DNA of 64,000 nt. Source: Psychrobacter sp. UBA3962. GTDB taxonomy: Bacteria; Pseudomonadota; Gammaproteobacteria; Pseudomonadales; Moraxellaceae. The DNA lies in NCBI RefSeq assembly GCF_002385225.1, contig NZ_DGDC01000003.1, positions 68,284-132,283 of the forward strand, read 5' to 3'. This document shows positions 8,491 to 18,230 of the stretch, one piece after another. The position numbers were made by a program, and so were the translations under genes. The notes below the pieces were generated by a model. The model saw only the letters and a list, made by a program, of their open reading frames with translations, ran no database searches and had not been told where the DNA came from. Each line of letters begins with the position of its first letter. Position 1 is the stretch's first letter.

Positions 8491-9294
8491 TTAGAATTGG
8501 TATAGAACGCCCAAGGTAGTCTTGTAATCAACTCGATCATCTACCATTGGGCTATCGCGCTGCTCATCGGCTAAAAAGTTAACAGATTGACCTAAGAATA
8601 AGTCCCAATCTTTATTAATGGCATAAGTACCGTTGACACTGATATAAGGACTGATACTTGAGTCTGGTTTATAGCGGTCTAAACTGGTTTTGTCGGCTTC
8701 TTTTTGACTTATACCGTAATAATATTCGTTATAATTACTGTCTACCCACTCAAGTCCAGCACTAGGATAGATGGTCCATTTACCTGGGGTTAATTTTGCC
8801 AGATAGCTCAGTCGAGCCACGGTACCATCACTGCGTCCAGCGACGTCAGTTGAGAGCTGTGCTTTAAAGCCACCGATAGGGGTAGTGCGCATATAGCTTG
8901 CCCCCACTAATCCTGACCATTTTCTTTCGTCAAGCTGGGCTAAGTCGCCTTTAGCATCATCAGGGTCAAAGCTTGGACCGCCTGGTTGTACAAATGCCAA
9001 AACTTCATTACTGCCATCATTTACTAAGTAGGTCCCTATTTGGTTACCACGGGCATAATATTTGCCATTATCAAAAAATATGCTAGGTAATACAGAGACG
9101 TCATTGTCATCTAAGTCGTACGCGCTGTTGTTCCATCTAAGGTTAACCCCTAACTGTACACCTAGCTTTTCATTTTCGCTGGTCGATACTGTGGGAGCCG
9201 TTTCAGCTTGAGCTGAGGCTGAAGCTAGCGTAAGTACCCCGAAAGATAGGGTAAGAGCCGCTGTGTTCAGAAGTTTGTTGGTCAAGATTTTCAT
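8491..9294 (-). CDS. MipA/OmpV family outer-membrane protein
   Basis: A 267-residue protein with a clear Sec signal peptide (basic start, hydrophobic LTLSFGVLTLASASAQA, cleavage about after residue 30). The mature part has the MipA/OmpV pattern of alternating amphipathic beta-strands, with the LGVQLGVNLRWNNSAYD start, YYARGNQIGTYLVND, and a final strand ending in Phe (LGVLYQF), which is the usual outer-membrane assembly signal. Family members scaffold murein enzymes or act as small porins. Which applies here is unknown. An upstream terminator is not evident. Confidence 0.88.
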   Translation of the reverse strand: MKILTNKLLNTAALTLSFGVLTLASASAQAETAPTVSTSENEKLGVQLGVNLRWNNSAYDLDDNDVSVLPSIFFDNGKYYARGNQIGTYLVNDGSNEVLAFVQPGGPSFDPDDAKGDLAQLDERKWSGLVGASYMRTTPIGGFKAQLSTDVAGRSDGTVARLSYLAKLTPGKWTIYPSAGLEWVDSNYNEYYYGISQKEADKTSLDRYKPDSSISPYISVNGTYAINKDWDLFLGQSVNFLADEQRDSPMVDDRVDYKTTLGVLYQF

Positions 9295-9353
9295 TGGGAT
9301 ACTCTTATTTTGATTAGGGGCTGTAGCGAAAAAGAGGAGCTAAATTCAATTAA

Positions 9354-10100
9354 CTATAGCCCTATCTGTAGATGTAAGTCTAGCCATAACTTATAAAATA
9401 TAAGCGCAATAATAGCAAAAATTAACCAAGGTAAGGCTTTAAAAAAAAGTTTATTATTGTGTGTAGAATAGCGATAGCCCAGCATGATACCAACAGCTAG
9501 CACAGCACCGGTTAGTGCCCCACCAATATGTCCTGCATTGTCGATACCAGGGACAGCAAAGCCGTACATCAAGTTGATACCCATGATGATGGCCAAGCTT
9601 TTTAGTTGGGGATTGCCGCCTTTTGCGGGGAAGTTGAGTAGGGTTTTCTTTAATAACTCAACCATTAGCAGAGCCATGCCGATGCCCATAATGCCACCAG
9701 AGGCACCCGCTGAAATACCTGGGGCTCCGTCATTGTGGAAAATTTGCCACCAAGTGACATAGTTGTTCAATAGATTTCCGCCCACAACCGAGAGCAAGAA
9801 TAACAGCAGGAACTTAACTGAGCCAAAGGTCACCTCGGCCACTTGACCGAAGTAATACATCGCAAAACAGTTGAATAATAAATGCATTAAGCCTATGTGC
9901 AAGAAGCCACTGCTAACCAAACGCCATGGCTCATAGCCTATGCTATAAGGCAGTGCGTTGGCTCCCCACTTTAGGAGCGACTCTAAGCTGGGCTCGTTAA
10001 TATCGACCCCTGAGGCTATTTGGAACACAAACAACCCCACAAAGCTTAATAATAATAAGACGGTGACCGGAGCACGGCTGAATAAAGTAGAGATAGGCAT
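9354..10100 (-). CDS. rhomboid-family intramembrane serine protease
   Basis: A 248-residue membrane protein with about six or seven transmembrane helices. The catalytic dyad is intact: Ser134 in GASGGIMG and His191 in NAGHIGG. The helix-2 motif HIGLMHLLFNCFAMYYFG supplies His73 and Asn77, the oxyanion-stabilising pair. The WR motif of loop 1 is present at residues 59-60. The enzyme cleaves transmembrane substrates within the inner membrane. The gene precedes the MipA gene on the same strand with a 59-base gap, so co-transcription is possible, but no functional link is known. Confidence 0.94.
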   Translation of the reverse strand: MPISTLFSRAPVTVLLLLSFVGLFVFQIASGVDINEPSLESLLKWGANALPYSIGYEPWRLVSSGFLHIGLMHLLFNCFAMYYFGQVAEVTFGSVKFLLLFLLSVVGGNLLNNYVTWWQIFHNDGAPGISAGASGGIMGIGMALLMVELLKKTLLNFPAKGGNPQLKSLAIIMGINLMYGFAVPGIDNAGHIGGALTGAVLAVGIMLGYRYSTHNNKLFFKALPWLIFAIIALIFYKLWLDLHLQIGL

Positions 10101-10267
10101 AATATCTTTTTATAATATAAGGTGCGGCTATTTTAGCATAGCTAAAGGCACAGTATGCCCATCACAGCGTTATATCAAACCTTTAAAAAGTGCTTTGATA
10201 AAAAAGTTTGAAAATACCTATTTAGCAACAGTATCAGTTAGCAACAGTGTCAGTCATAATAAGATTT

Positions 10268-10293
10268 GCCTTAGGAAAGATTTATCCTAAGGC
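10268..10293 (-). terminator. hairpin after the lldPD operon
   Basis: A perfect 9-base inverted repeat (GCCTTAGGA and its complement) with an 8-base loop lies 8 bases after the lldD stop. Reading on the minus strand it is followed by an AT-rich tract rather than a solid T-run, so termination may be partial. Confidence 0.6.
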
Positions 10294-10300
10294 ACCTCGG

Positions 10301-11512
10301 CTAACCCCAACGAATAGGGGCCACTTGCGGAATAGAAGTTTTCAGATATTCATAAGTCCCTTTGACTAAAATGTCATCGGTGACATTATTGATATTGGTA
10401 TGACCACAGAATGCCATGGTGATGTCGCACTCATTATAAAGGATCTCTAACGCACGGCGTACCCCATCTTCCCCATAAGCACCGAGTCCATATAAGAATG
10501 AGCGTCCAATCATGGTACCTTTGGCGCCTAAAGCAATGGCTTTAAGCACATCTTGCCCTGAGCGGATACCGCTGTCTAACCAGATTTCAATATCGCTTTT
10601 TTCAGCTTGTACCGCTTGAACAATATCAGATAGACAGGCAATAGAGGAAGGCGCTCCATCAAGCTGGCGACCCCCATGGTTAGAGATTACCATGGCATCC
10701 GCACCACTGCGGGCAGCCAATATCGCATCTTCAGGTTCCATAATACCTTTGATGATAAGTTTGCCGCCCCACATGTCTTTAATACGGGCCACATCATCCC
10801 AGCTTAGGCTGGGGTCAAACTGTTCCGCTGTCCATGACGATAAAGAAGATAAATCGCCTACACCCTTGGCATGACCGACAATATTACCAAAGGTGCGACG
10901 TTTGGCACCCAGCATATTAAAGCACCATTCAGGCTTGGTCATTAGGTTTAGGATATTGGCCAGTGTTGGCTTAGGCGGCGCTGAAAGACCGTTTTTGATG
11001 TCTTTATGACGCTGACCTAGCACTTGTAAATCTGCGGTTAAAATTAGAGCAGAGCAGTTGGCTTCTTTAGCACGGCGGATTAGATTGGCCATGAAATCTT
11101 TATCGCGCATGACGTACAGCTGAAACCAGAAGGGGTGATTGGTGTATTCAGCCACATCTTCAATAGAGTTGATACTCATGGTCGATAGTGAAAAAGGGAT
11201 GCCAAAGTCCTTAGCAGCTTTGGCTGAATGCATTTCACCATTGGCCCACATCATGCCGGTAAAACCAGTAGGGGCAATGGCAATCGGCATTTTGACCTCT
11301 TCACCGATCATGGTCGTGGCAAGACTACGGTTGTCCATATCTACCAAAACCCGTTGACGCAGTTTAATACGATCAAAGTCGGTTTCATTATTGCGGTAAG
11401 TGGTCTGTGTCCATGACCCAGAGTCAACATAATCATAGAACATACGAGGCACTTTACGCTCAGCTATTTTGCGTAAATCTTCAATTTCAGTGATTTTTGA
11501 TAAATCTTTCAT
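10301..11512 (-). CDS. lldD: FMN-dependent L-lactate dehydrogenase (alpha-hydroxy-acid oxidase family)
   Basis: About 403 residues if translation begins at 11512 (MKDLSKITEI). An in-frame ATG at 11539 would add nine poorly supported residues, and neither start has a strong ribosome site. The TIM-barrel flavoenzyme shows the family active-site block SNHGGRQLDGAPS with the catalytic His, the N-terminal RMFYDYVDSGSW block and the FMN-binding LIIKGIM strand. It oxidises L-lactate to pyruvate and passes electrons to the respiratory chain. The adjacent lactate permease gene favours lactate over mandelate or glycolate as substrate, though other 2-hydroxy acids cannot be excluded. Confidence 0.88.
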   Translation of the reverse strand: MKDLSKITEIEDLRKIAERKVPRMFYDYVDSGSWTQTTYRNNETDFDRIKLRQRVLVDMDNRSLATTMIGEEVKMPIAIAPTGFTGMMWANGEMHSAKAAKDFGIPFSLSTMSINSIEDVAEYTNHPFWFQLYVMRDKDFMANLIRRAKEANCSALILTADLQVLGQRHKDIKNGLSAPPKPTLANILNLMTKPEWCFNMLGAKRRTFGNIVGHAKGVGDLSSLSSWTAEQFDPSLSWDDVARIKDMWGGKLIIKGIMEPEDAILAARSGADAMVISNHGGRQLDGAPSSIACLSDIVQAVQAEKSDIEIWLDSGIRSGQDVLKAIALGAKGTMIGRSFLYGLGAYGEDGVRRALEILYNECDITMAFCGHTNINNVTDDILVKGTYEYLKTSIPQVAPIRWG

Positions 11513-11575
11513 GGTAATACACTCATCTGATGGGGGCATCGAGCGATGCCCTAAGGCTAATGGGAATTGCGTAAG

Positions 11576-13348
11576 TTAAATACTTGAGCTTTTAGAAGCA
11601 GTCGATTTACTGGTAACAGACATCACTGTCAAGAACAGGATTGGCCATATGACAGCTAACAACCACCAAATGACACCGCCGAAGATAACCGCCATGCCTA
11701 AAAATCCAGCTTGGACCACATAGTAGGTCATGGCCACTAAGGTTTTACGGATGACGTAGCCTTCTTTATTGACTAACCCCACTACTGCACAGGCAGCCAC
11801 CACGTTATGTACTGAAATCATATTGCCAGCAGCACCGCCGATGGCCTGTAAAGCCACAACTTGAGCAGCAAGGTCAGTGTTTAGTCCGATTTGACTGGCT
11901 GTCGACCATTGAAAGTAGGAGAACATCATATTACTAATAGTGTTAGACCCAGCTATGAAGGCACCCATTGCCCCAATCCAAGGTGAAACCAATGGCCACG
12001 TATCATGAAAAGCTGCTGCCGCACTTTGTGCTAATAAGATAGGCATAGCTGGTAACTCGGTGGCAACCTCAATACTTGACCCAGAGTTAATAAATACTTG
12101 CACCATCGGGACAGACAATAATAAAGCAGGTGCCGCGGCAACCATGGTTTTCGCTGAGACTGACCAACTACGTTTCACTTGCCCTTTATTCATGCCATAA
12201 ATCCCCATACACAATAAAGAGGTAATGATTAAAATAGTGCCTGGTGAATAAAGCAATTGCACTTTACTAGAGATTTCAGTGCCAAATAGGTTGCTAAAGA
12301 CAATCGTAGTAGAATCGCCTGTTAAAAACGCCTGTAGAGGCTCAATGACACGGGTGATAATCAATAGACCAATTACGATAGCATAAGGAGAAAAGGCTCT
12401 TAAAACCGAGAACTTTGGGGCCACACTGTTATCAAAATCTTCTTGTGCTAAAGTGCCTAACCAATCTTGGTCCCAGCTTTCTCTAGGGCCAAAGTCGAAA
12501 ATCTCTTTGGGCATTAAAAAACCGCGCTTGGCTGCTGGAACGATAATGAGTAAGCCAATAAAGCCGCCGACCAGTGAGGGGAATTCAGGCCCTAGATATT
12601 TGGCTACTAAGTAGTAGGGAAGGGTAAAACAAATACCAGCAAAAAGAGCAAATGGCCATACTTTCAACCCTTCAACGAATGATTTTTTCTCACCGAAGAA
12701 GCGGGTTAAAAAAGCACTTAAAATGAGAGGGATTAGCACCCCGATTAAGGCGTGAAACAGACCGACATTAGCGGTAATTTGTAATAAATAATCTGAGATA
12801 GATAAGGGTTGAATAGAATCAGCTAAGTCCTGTTTGTTATCTATGCCTGACCAAACCCCAAGTAATAAAGGTGTACCCACTGCACCGAAAGAAACTGGGG
12901 TGGATTGGATGATCAACACCACCATAACAGCCGCCATTGCTGGGAAACCTAACGCTAATAATAAAGGCGCGCCAACTGCTGAAGGGGTGCCGTAACCTGA
13001 TGAGCCCTCAACTAAAGAGCAGAACAACCAAGCTACTATAATGGCTTGGACTCGTCGATCAGGCGTGATATCCATGAAGCCACGGCGGATAGCTAACATA
13101 GCGCCACTTTCTTTTAACGTATTGAGTAGCAAAATAGCCGAAAAAACGATAAATAAAATCGTCAGAGCAACAATAATCCCATTGGTGGTCGCAGCTGCTA
13201 CTTGTGCAGCGCCGGCATGCCATACAAATAATGCCAACAAGGCGGTGACTAAATAAGAGGCAGTCATCGCATACTTAGCAGGTAGGCGTAGCACCACTAA
13301 TAGTATGAAGACGGTTAAAATAGGCATTAGTGCCAAAAAAGTAAACAT
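11576..13348 (-). CDS. lldP: L-lactate permease
   Basis: A 590-residue LctP-family transporter with about 13-14 transmembrane helices. Family blocks include EGSSGYGTPSAVGAPLLLALGFP, STPVSFGAVGTP, and the C-terminal GAFIAGSNTISNMMFSYFQ and QAIGGAAGNMISVHNVVAA. It imports lactate with protons. It lies first in a two-gene operon with lldD, separated by about 60 bases. No lldR-type regulator gene is adjacent, so control must come from elsewhere or from the 295-base upstream region. Confidence 0.95.
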   Translation of the reverse strand: MFTFLALMPILTVFILLVVLRLPAKYAMTASYLVTALLALFVWHAGAAQVAAATTNGIIVALTILFIVFSAILLLNTLKESGAMLAIRRGFMDITPDRRVQAIIVAWLFCSLVEGSSGYGTPSAVGAPLLLALGFPAMAAVMVVLIIQSTPVSFGAVGTPLLLGVWSGIDNKQDLADSIQPLSISDYLLQITANVGLFHALIGVLIPLILSAFLTRFFGEKKSFVEGLKVWPFALFAGICFTLPYYLVAKYLGPEFPSLVGGFIGLLIIVPAAKRGFLMPKEIFDFGPRESWDQDWLGTLAQEDFDNSVAPKFSVLRAFSPYAIVIGLLIITRVIEPLQAFLTGDSTTIVFSNLFGTEISSKVQLLYSPGTILIITSLLCMGIYGMNKGQVKRSWSVSAKTMVAAAPALLLSVPMVQVFINSGSSIEVATELPAMPILLAQSAAAAFHDTWPLVSPWIGAMGAFIAGSNTISNMMFSYFQWSTASQIGLNTDLAAQVVALQAIGGAAGNMISVHNVVAACAVVGLVNKEGYVIRKTLVAMTYYVVQAGFLGMAVIFGGVIWWLLAVIWPILFLTVMSVTSKSTASKSSSI

Positions 13349-13643
13349 AAAACATCCTTGTTTAACTTATGAGTATTTATTGGGAGTAGCAGTCATTGTA
13401 TTAATAATCTATAAGCACCTATTTGGTCCAAATCAAATGCTAATAGCTTAAAGCTAATCATTTAAAAATATATGTGAGATTTGGATTTTTAATATAGTGT
13501 TCTTAGTTAAAACGGCTTAGATTCATGCTTTTAAACTTAGAAATCACTCAAAGCATGACTCATGGTATTAAAAGGACTAAGCATTCTATTTATAATCATT
13601 GCTCAAGTAAACAATTGTTTTATTCATTGTAAGAATTTTCTTA
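13349..13643. other. intergenic region upstream of lldP
   Basis: An AT-rich 295-base stretch without a credible gene. It must contain the lldP promoter on the minus strand. An imperfect repeat of the word AGCATG (about 13524 and 13551) is visible, but no operator can be assigned. Confidence 0.5.
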
Positions 13644-13946
13644 TCACTGGCACGCCATGAGATCAACAACAGAAAAAGGGTAATTTATTTGTTGGGTCGG
13701 GGTCAGTACAACCGGAATAGTGGTGGCAAACTGCATCATAAAGTCTTCGTCAAAGTCAGCGATATCGACTTTTTCAATAACCGTGGCCGTTACACTAGAA
13801 AATAGCCTAAGCGTATTTTCAGCTTCATCACACAAGTGGCAGCCTACCGTGCCTAATAAAAACCAAGTTTTTTCAGCCTTATCAGAGTCCAGCTGCAGCT
13901 GAGCTTGTTGCATAATTAGCTGACGGGTAGTGGTAATATCAGTCAA
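13644..13946 (-). CDS. glutaredoxin/thioredoxin-fold small protein
   Basis: A 100-residue protein with a redox motif Cys36-His-Leu-Cys39 after the strand TWFLLGTVG, followed by a helix, KVDIADFDEDFMMQF and the cis-proline signature TTIPVVL near residue 75. This fits the glutaredoxin-like DUF836 group. It has a roughly 25-residue N-terminal helix in front of the fold. No partner protein is encoded next to it. It is probably a cytoplasmic disulfide-handling protein, but its substrate is unknown. Confidence 0.8.
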   Translation of the reverse strand: MTDITTTRQLIMQQAQLQLDSDKAEKTWFLLGTVGCHLCDEAENTLRLFSSVTATVIEKVDIADFDEDFMMQFATTIPVVLTPTQQINYPFSVVDLMACQ

Positions 13947-14119
13947 AATGTTATCCTATGCGGCTCTTTCAATTAGTTTTCGCTGTTTGGTGGTCTTTAC
14001 TTTATGTCGCTTAAGTTGATTAAGCGCTTAGTAGAGAGCTTCAGAAAAGACCGCTACCAGTCAGCGTTAACTTAGTTTATCATTGTTTTAATTTTAACCG
14101 TTAGCCGAGTCAAAAAATT

Positions 14120-14797
14120 ATGACGGCAGTTTTTACTATTTTTAAGCGTATCTTTTGGGCACTAATGATGTTGGCGGTGGCTTTCTATATCGCTGTCGCT
14201 GGTCTGTTGATGGTATGGAAGACCCAGCCTATTAACAACAGTATGTTCATGGTGGCCCACCGTTTGGGTGGGGGTGATGTGGTCCAAACTTGGGTTGAGT
14301 ATGACAACATTGCTAAGTCTGCTAAGCAAGCAGCTATTGTTAGTGAAGACTCCCGTTTTGTGAGTCATCATGGCTTTGATATGGACGGCATTGAAGCGGC
14401 GATGAAAAAGAATGAAAGTACGGGGACGGTCGCGGCTGGTGGGTCGACCATTACCCAGCAGTTGGCAAAAAACCTATTTTTGACTTCACATCGCTCTTAC
14501 GTTCGTAAAGGACTTGAGGCCAGTATCACAGTGATGATTGAAGGGATGTGGGATAAGAAGCGTATCTTGACCGCTTATCTGAACGTGGCTGAGTTTGGCA
14601 ATGGTATCTATGGTATTGAGGAGGCTGCTAAATATTATTTCAATAAGCCTGCTAGCAAGCTTAATCGAGATGAATCGGCCTTACTAATTAGTATGCTAAC
14701 CAATCCTAAATATTACGAAAAAAACATGAGTAATAAGCGACTGCGAAATAAGCAGCGAATTATTATGCGCCGTATGCATCAGGCGGTATTGCCTTAA
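14120..14797 (+). CDS. mtgA: monofunctional peptidoglycan glycosyltransferase
   Basis: A 225-residue GT51 enzyme that polymerises lipid II glycan strands at the inner membrane. An N-terminal transmembrane anchor (about 10-31) is followed by the five GT51 motifs: VSEDSRFVSHHGFD with the catalytic Glu, GGSTITQQLAKNLF, RKGLEASITVMIE, KKRILTAYLNVAEFGNGIYG and ALLISMLTNPKYY. There is no transpeptidase domain, which makes it the monofunctional MtgA type. The start codon lacks an obvious ribosome site. The reading frame offers no better one. Confidence 0.95.
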   Translation: MTAVFTIFKRIFWALMMLAVAFYIAVAGLLMVWKTQPINNSMFMVAHRLGGGDVVQTWVEYDNIAKSAKQAAIVSEDSRFVSHHGFDMDGIEAAMKKNESTGTVAAGGSTITQQLAKNLFLTSHRSYVRKGLEASITVMIEGMWDKKRILTAYLNVAEFGNGIYGIEEAAKYYFNKPASKLNRDESALLISMLTNPKYYEKNMSNKRLRNKQRIIMRRMHQAVLP

Positions 14798-14924
14798 TGC
14801 CTTTGTCAGATTTGCGTAGTAAAGTATAAAAGAAAGTCTTTTTTTAATCCAAATCACTACGCACAAAATGATTACCTATCATTCACAGATATCACAGAGA
14901 TAAACAAAGGAGGCGAGTTGCATT

Positions 14925-17147
14925 ATGACCACTACCACAGCCAATAAGCACAATGAGACAAAAGACAAGTCACAACAGACGGATGCTGATAAAGCAGTAA
15001 GTAACTCAGTGGTTGAGTTAACCACCTTGGACTGGGAACGTTATGAAGATGGCACTTACTCACCAAACAGCTATATCAACCGTGAACTTTCTTGGCTCCA
15101 GTTTCATTTAAGAGTTCTGGCTCAAGCTACCAATCCTAGTCATCCTTTGTTAGAGCGTTTGTTCTTCTTGATTATTTTCTCTTCAAACATGGATGAGTTT
15201 TTTGAAATCCGAGTTGCAGGACTTATGCAGCAACTCAATCACGGCAATATCTCGCATAAGCCAGATAAAATGCGTCCCAGTGAAGTACTACAAGAAATAT
15301 CAGATGTGGCTCATGACGCCATTGAAGAGCAATATCGTATTTTAAATGAAGAGATCTTGCCTGCCTTGGCGGAAGAAGATATCCGCTATTTGAAGCGCGA
15401 TGAGCTAACCCCAAAGCAAGCGCAGTGGATGAAAGAGTATTTTATTGAGCAGGTGATGCCGGTATTAACCCCGATTAGCATTGATCCGGCACACCCATTC
15501 CCGCGGCTGGTGAACAAAAGCCTAAACTTTATGGTGAGCTTGGAGGGTAAAGATGCCTTTGGTCGAGATATTAATCTAGCCGTCGTTCCCGCACCTCGCA
15601 GCCTACCCCGCGTTATTCGTTTACCTGATGAGTTAACCGGTGGCAAAGAGCACCACATTATGTTGTCGGCGGTGATTCATGAGCATGTGGGTAAATTATT
15701 CCCAGGCATGAGCGTCACCGGATGTAACCAGTTCCGCCTCACTCGAAATGCTGATCTTAAGCTGTCTGACGATGTAGAAGACATCGCTAAAGCGTTAGAA
15801 GGGGAGTTAGATAACCGCCGTTTTGGGGACAAGGTTCGCCTAGAGGTGACCACCAATTGTCCTAAAGAAATCAGTGATTATTTGCTTAATGAATTTGGGC
15901 TTCATGAAAAGCAGTTATATCGAGTTAATGGACCAGTAAACTTAACCCGTTTGCTGTTTGATTTTGATATTCCTAAGTTACGCTTTCAGCCATTTTCACA
16001 CATCATGCCAAAGCCTTTTAGACGAGAGTCTTTTGACAAAGGTGAGAGCATGTTTACTGCCATTCGCCGTGGCGATGTGTTGGTACATCATCCCTTTGAA
16101 TCATTTAACCCTGTGGTCAATATGATCTGGCAGGCGGCAAATGATCCTAAAGTTTTGGCAATTAAACAAACCCTATACCGTTCAGGGAAAAATTCTGAGA
16201 TTGTGAAAGCCTTAGCTGCGGCCGCCAGAAATGGTAAGGAAGTAACCGCTATTATTGAGCTGCGCGCCCGTTTTGATGAAGCATCGAATATTGAAGTGGC
16301 CAATATGCTACAAGAAGCAGGTGCTGTCGTGGTCTATGGTATCGTCGGTTATAAGACTCATGCCAAGTTAATGCTGATTGTGCGCCGTGAGGACAATAAG
16401 ATTCGCCGTTATGTGCATCTAGGGACGGGTAACTATCACGAAGGTAATGCGAAAGCCTATACCGACTACGGTTTATTTACTGCAGATCCTGATATCTCAG
16501 AAGATGTGCACAAGATTTTTCAAGAGCTTACTGGCATGGGAAAAGCAGCCAATGTTAATAAGCTGCTACATGCGCCCTTTACCTTGCATACTCAGTTAAT
16601 GTCATTTATTGATGATGAGATTGCCAATGCCAAAGCCGGCAAAAAAGCCCACATTATCGTCAAATGTAACGCTTTAACTGAGCGTAATTTGATTGACAAG
16701 TTATATGATGCGTCACAAGCAGGGGTGAAGATTGAGCTTATTTTACGTTCTATGAGCTGTATCCGTCCACAGGTGAAAGGCTTGTCTGAAAACATCACCG
16801 TGCGTTCTGTTGTGGGCCGCTTCTTAGAGCATACCCGAGTGTATTATTTCTATAATGGCGGGGAGGAGCGTCTGTACTGTGGCAGTGCGGACTGGATGAG
16901 TCGTAACTTGTTCCACCGTGTTGAGGTGGCCTTCCCAGTAGAAGACCGTAAGTTATTTAAGCGGGTCTACCAAGATGGCTTAATTAGCTATCTAAAAGAT
17001 AATGTACAAGCTTGGGAGTTAAAAGGGGATGGCAGTTGGCAGCGGATTCAGCCTAAACCAGGTGAAACTCCGTTTATTGCCCAAGATTATCTGCTACAAA
17101 AAATTAATAATGTCTCGGATATCGTGGCCCACCCAGCACAACAGTAA
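14925..17147 (+). CDS. ppk1: polyphosphate kinase 1
   Basis: A 740-residue enzyme that reversibly builds polyphosphate from ATP. The four PPK1 domains are in order: N domain (YINRELSWLQFHLRVL), head domain, and two phospholipase-D-like C domains. The autophosphorylated His lies in GYKTHAKLMLIVRRE and the second conserved His in FLEHTRVYYFYNGGEERLYCGSADWM. The first 40 or so residues form a polar extension not needed for the fold. GGAGG stands 11 bases before the ATG. A strong terminator follows the stop codon, so it is probably monocistronic. Confidence 0.97.
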   Translation: MTTTTANKHNETKDKSQQTDADKAVSNSVVELTTLDWERYEDGTYSPNSYINRELSWLQFHLRVLAQATNPSHPLLERLFFLIIFSSNMDEFFEIRVAGLMQQLNHGNISHKPDKMRPSEVLQEISDVAHDAIEEQYRILNEEILPALAEEDIRYLKRDELTPKQAQWMKEYFIEQVMPVLTPISIDPAHPFPRLVNKSLNFMVSLEGKDAFGRDINLAVVPAPRSLPRVIRLPDELTGGKEHHIMLSAVIHEHVGKLFPGMSVTGCNQFRLTRNADLKLSDDVEDIAKALEGELDNRRFGDKVRLEVTTNCPKEISDYLLNEFGLHEKQLYRVNGPVNLTRLLFDFDIPKLRFQPFSHIMPKPFRRESFDKGESMFTAIRRGDVLVHHPFESFNPVVNMIWQAANDPKVLAIKQTLYRSGKNSEIVKALAAAARNGKEVTAIIELRARFDEASNIEVANMLQEAGAVVVYGIVGYKTHAKLMLIVRREDNKIRRYVHLGTGNYHEGNAKAYTDYGLFTADPDISEDVHKIFQELTGMGKAANVNKLLHAPFTLHTQLMSFIDDEIANAKAGKKAHIIVKCNALTERNLIDKLYDASQAGVKIELILRSMSCIRPQVKGLSENITVRSVVGRFLEHTRVYYFYNGGEERLYCGSADWMSRNLFHRVEVAFPVEDRKLFKRVYQDGLISYLKDNVQAWELKGDGSWQRIQPKPGETPFIAQDYLLQKINNVSDIVAHPAQQ

Positions 17148-17184
17148 TAGTATTATTCTTTAATATAACTACTTGGCTAATAAT

Positions 17185-17222
17185 AAAAAAAGCAACTTTG
17201 GTTAACAAAGTTGCTTTTTTTT
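17185..17222 (+). terminator. Rho-independent terminator after ppk1
   Basis: AAAAAAGCAACTTTG and CAAAGTTGCTTTTTT are separated by GTTAA and followed by eight T, a textbook hairpin about 40 bases after the ppk1 stop codon. Confidence 0.92.
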
Positions 17223-17439
17223 CAACATAATTAAACACAAAGCTACGTGTTTCCAGTAGTTAACTAACCATTAATCCCTATATGATAATAAGCATAACCA
17301 ATAAGTTATAACTATAAAGGCTTTGAGTAAGACCTGAACTATAAGGGTTGAACTCTACAATCTAGTAGTCAGGTTAATAGTTAGGTTAAAAAATAATCAG
17401 GTTAAAACTTAAAGTAGTCCCATTCACAAGGAATATATT

Positions 17440-17616
17440 ATGAGTAACGATAATAATAAAACGGATATCGAACAAGCAGTTGAAGAAGTTAACCCAAGTG
17501 AAGTTAGTGAAAACCTAGACCCTAACAATGCTGAAAGTGATGAGTCAAACTCAGCTAATTTATCAGATGAGCAAGAAACGCCGTTCATCGATGATAAGTT
17601 GCGTACAGATAAGTAG
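17440..17616 (+). CDS. 58-residue acidic disordered protein
   Basis: A short reading frame from ATG (behind AAGGAATAT) to TAG that encodes 58 residues beginning MSNDNNKTDIEQAVEEVN. It is very acidic and polar: Asp, Glu, Asn and Ser dominate, with one Phe, no Cys, no Trp and no hydrophobic core, so it should be intrinsically disordered. It lies between ppk1 and a second hydrophilic small protein gene of similar character, 114 bases apart. The ribosome site, in-frame coding style and paired arrangement support it as a real gene. Function is unknown. A stress-type hydrophilin is one possibility. Confidence 0.6.
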   Translation: MSNDNNKTDIEQAVEEVNPSEVSENLDPNNAESDESNSANLSDEQETPFIDDKLRTDK

Positions 17617-17730
17617 CTGGCTAAGGTTTTAGCAGTTCTTTGATGAATCATTTTCATTAAAGCTAGGCGACAGACAATTAACCAAACTTCGTAAATACTT
17701 TAAACCCATAACTATAATAAAGAGAAAAAT

Positions 17731-18069
17731 ATGTCTATTAATCAAACCATAAAAGTAGTTGATGATAATAATCGTAATCTGAATGACGAAGCACAAGTAA
17801 AAGATGAGCGTAGATTACAAGCTGATCCTAAACAAGCCCCTTCTATTGATCAGAATGTAGATACTGAGACCAGTGACAAAGGTAATCTAGAGCCTGGTGA
17901 TTATGAAGGCAGAAAACATAAACCTGATATTGATGGGCCACAACAAGCTTCGCAAGAAACTGATGATGTCTATGAGGATGGGCGCGAAAAGGATGCTAAA
18001 TTACCGCCCGCAGGTAAAAACGTTGGTGATTTAAATGCCTTTGATTTAGCTCGCCACGATAACGACTAG
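17731..18069 (+). CDS. 112-residue hydrophilic disordered protein
   Basis: A 112-residue protein rich in Asp, Glu, Lys, Gln, Asn and Gly with almost no hydrophobic residues and no Cys or Trp. It therefore probably lacks a stable fold. The central part carries GDYEGRKHKPDIDGPQQ and the C-terminus GKNVGDLNAFDLARHDND. A ribosome site (AAAGAGA) precedes the ATG. A strong terminator follows. It resembles desiccation- or salt-related hydrophilins in composition only. No family can be named. It is the second of two such genes in tandem. Confidence 0.75.
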   Translation: MSINQTIKVVDDNNRNLNDEAQVKDERRLQADPKQAPSIDQNVDTETSDKGNLEPGDYEGRKHKPDIDGPQQASQETDDVYEDGREKDAKLPPAGKNVGDLNAFDLARHDND

Positions 18070-18129
18070 TGTGACGAGAGTAAGCGGCATAGATTAAAAT
18101 AAATGCCATTTATTAAAACTCTCATTAAT

Positions 18130-18171
18130 AAAGAAAGATCCACTAACTAAGTTAGTGGGTCTTTCTTTTAT
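18130..18171. terminator. bidirectional terminator between the 112-residue gene and miaE
   Basis: AAAGAAAGA, CCACTAAC and the complements GTTAGTGG, TCTTTCTTT form a long hairpin with A and T flanks. It serves the convergent miaE gene as well. Confidence 0.88.
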
Positions 18172-18230
18172 TTGATAAGCTTATAGGTTGGAGTTTGAAG
18201 CTTGCTAATTAATAGGGGAGGCTCAACATT

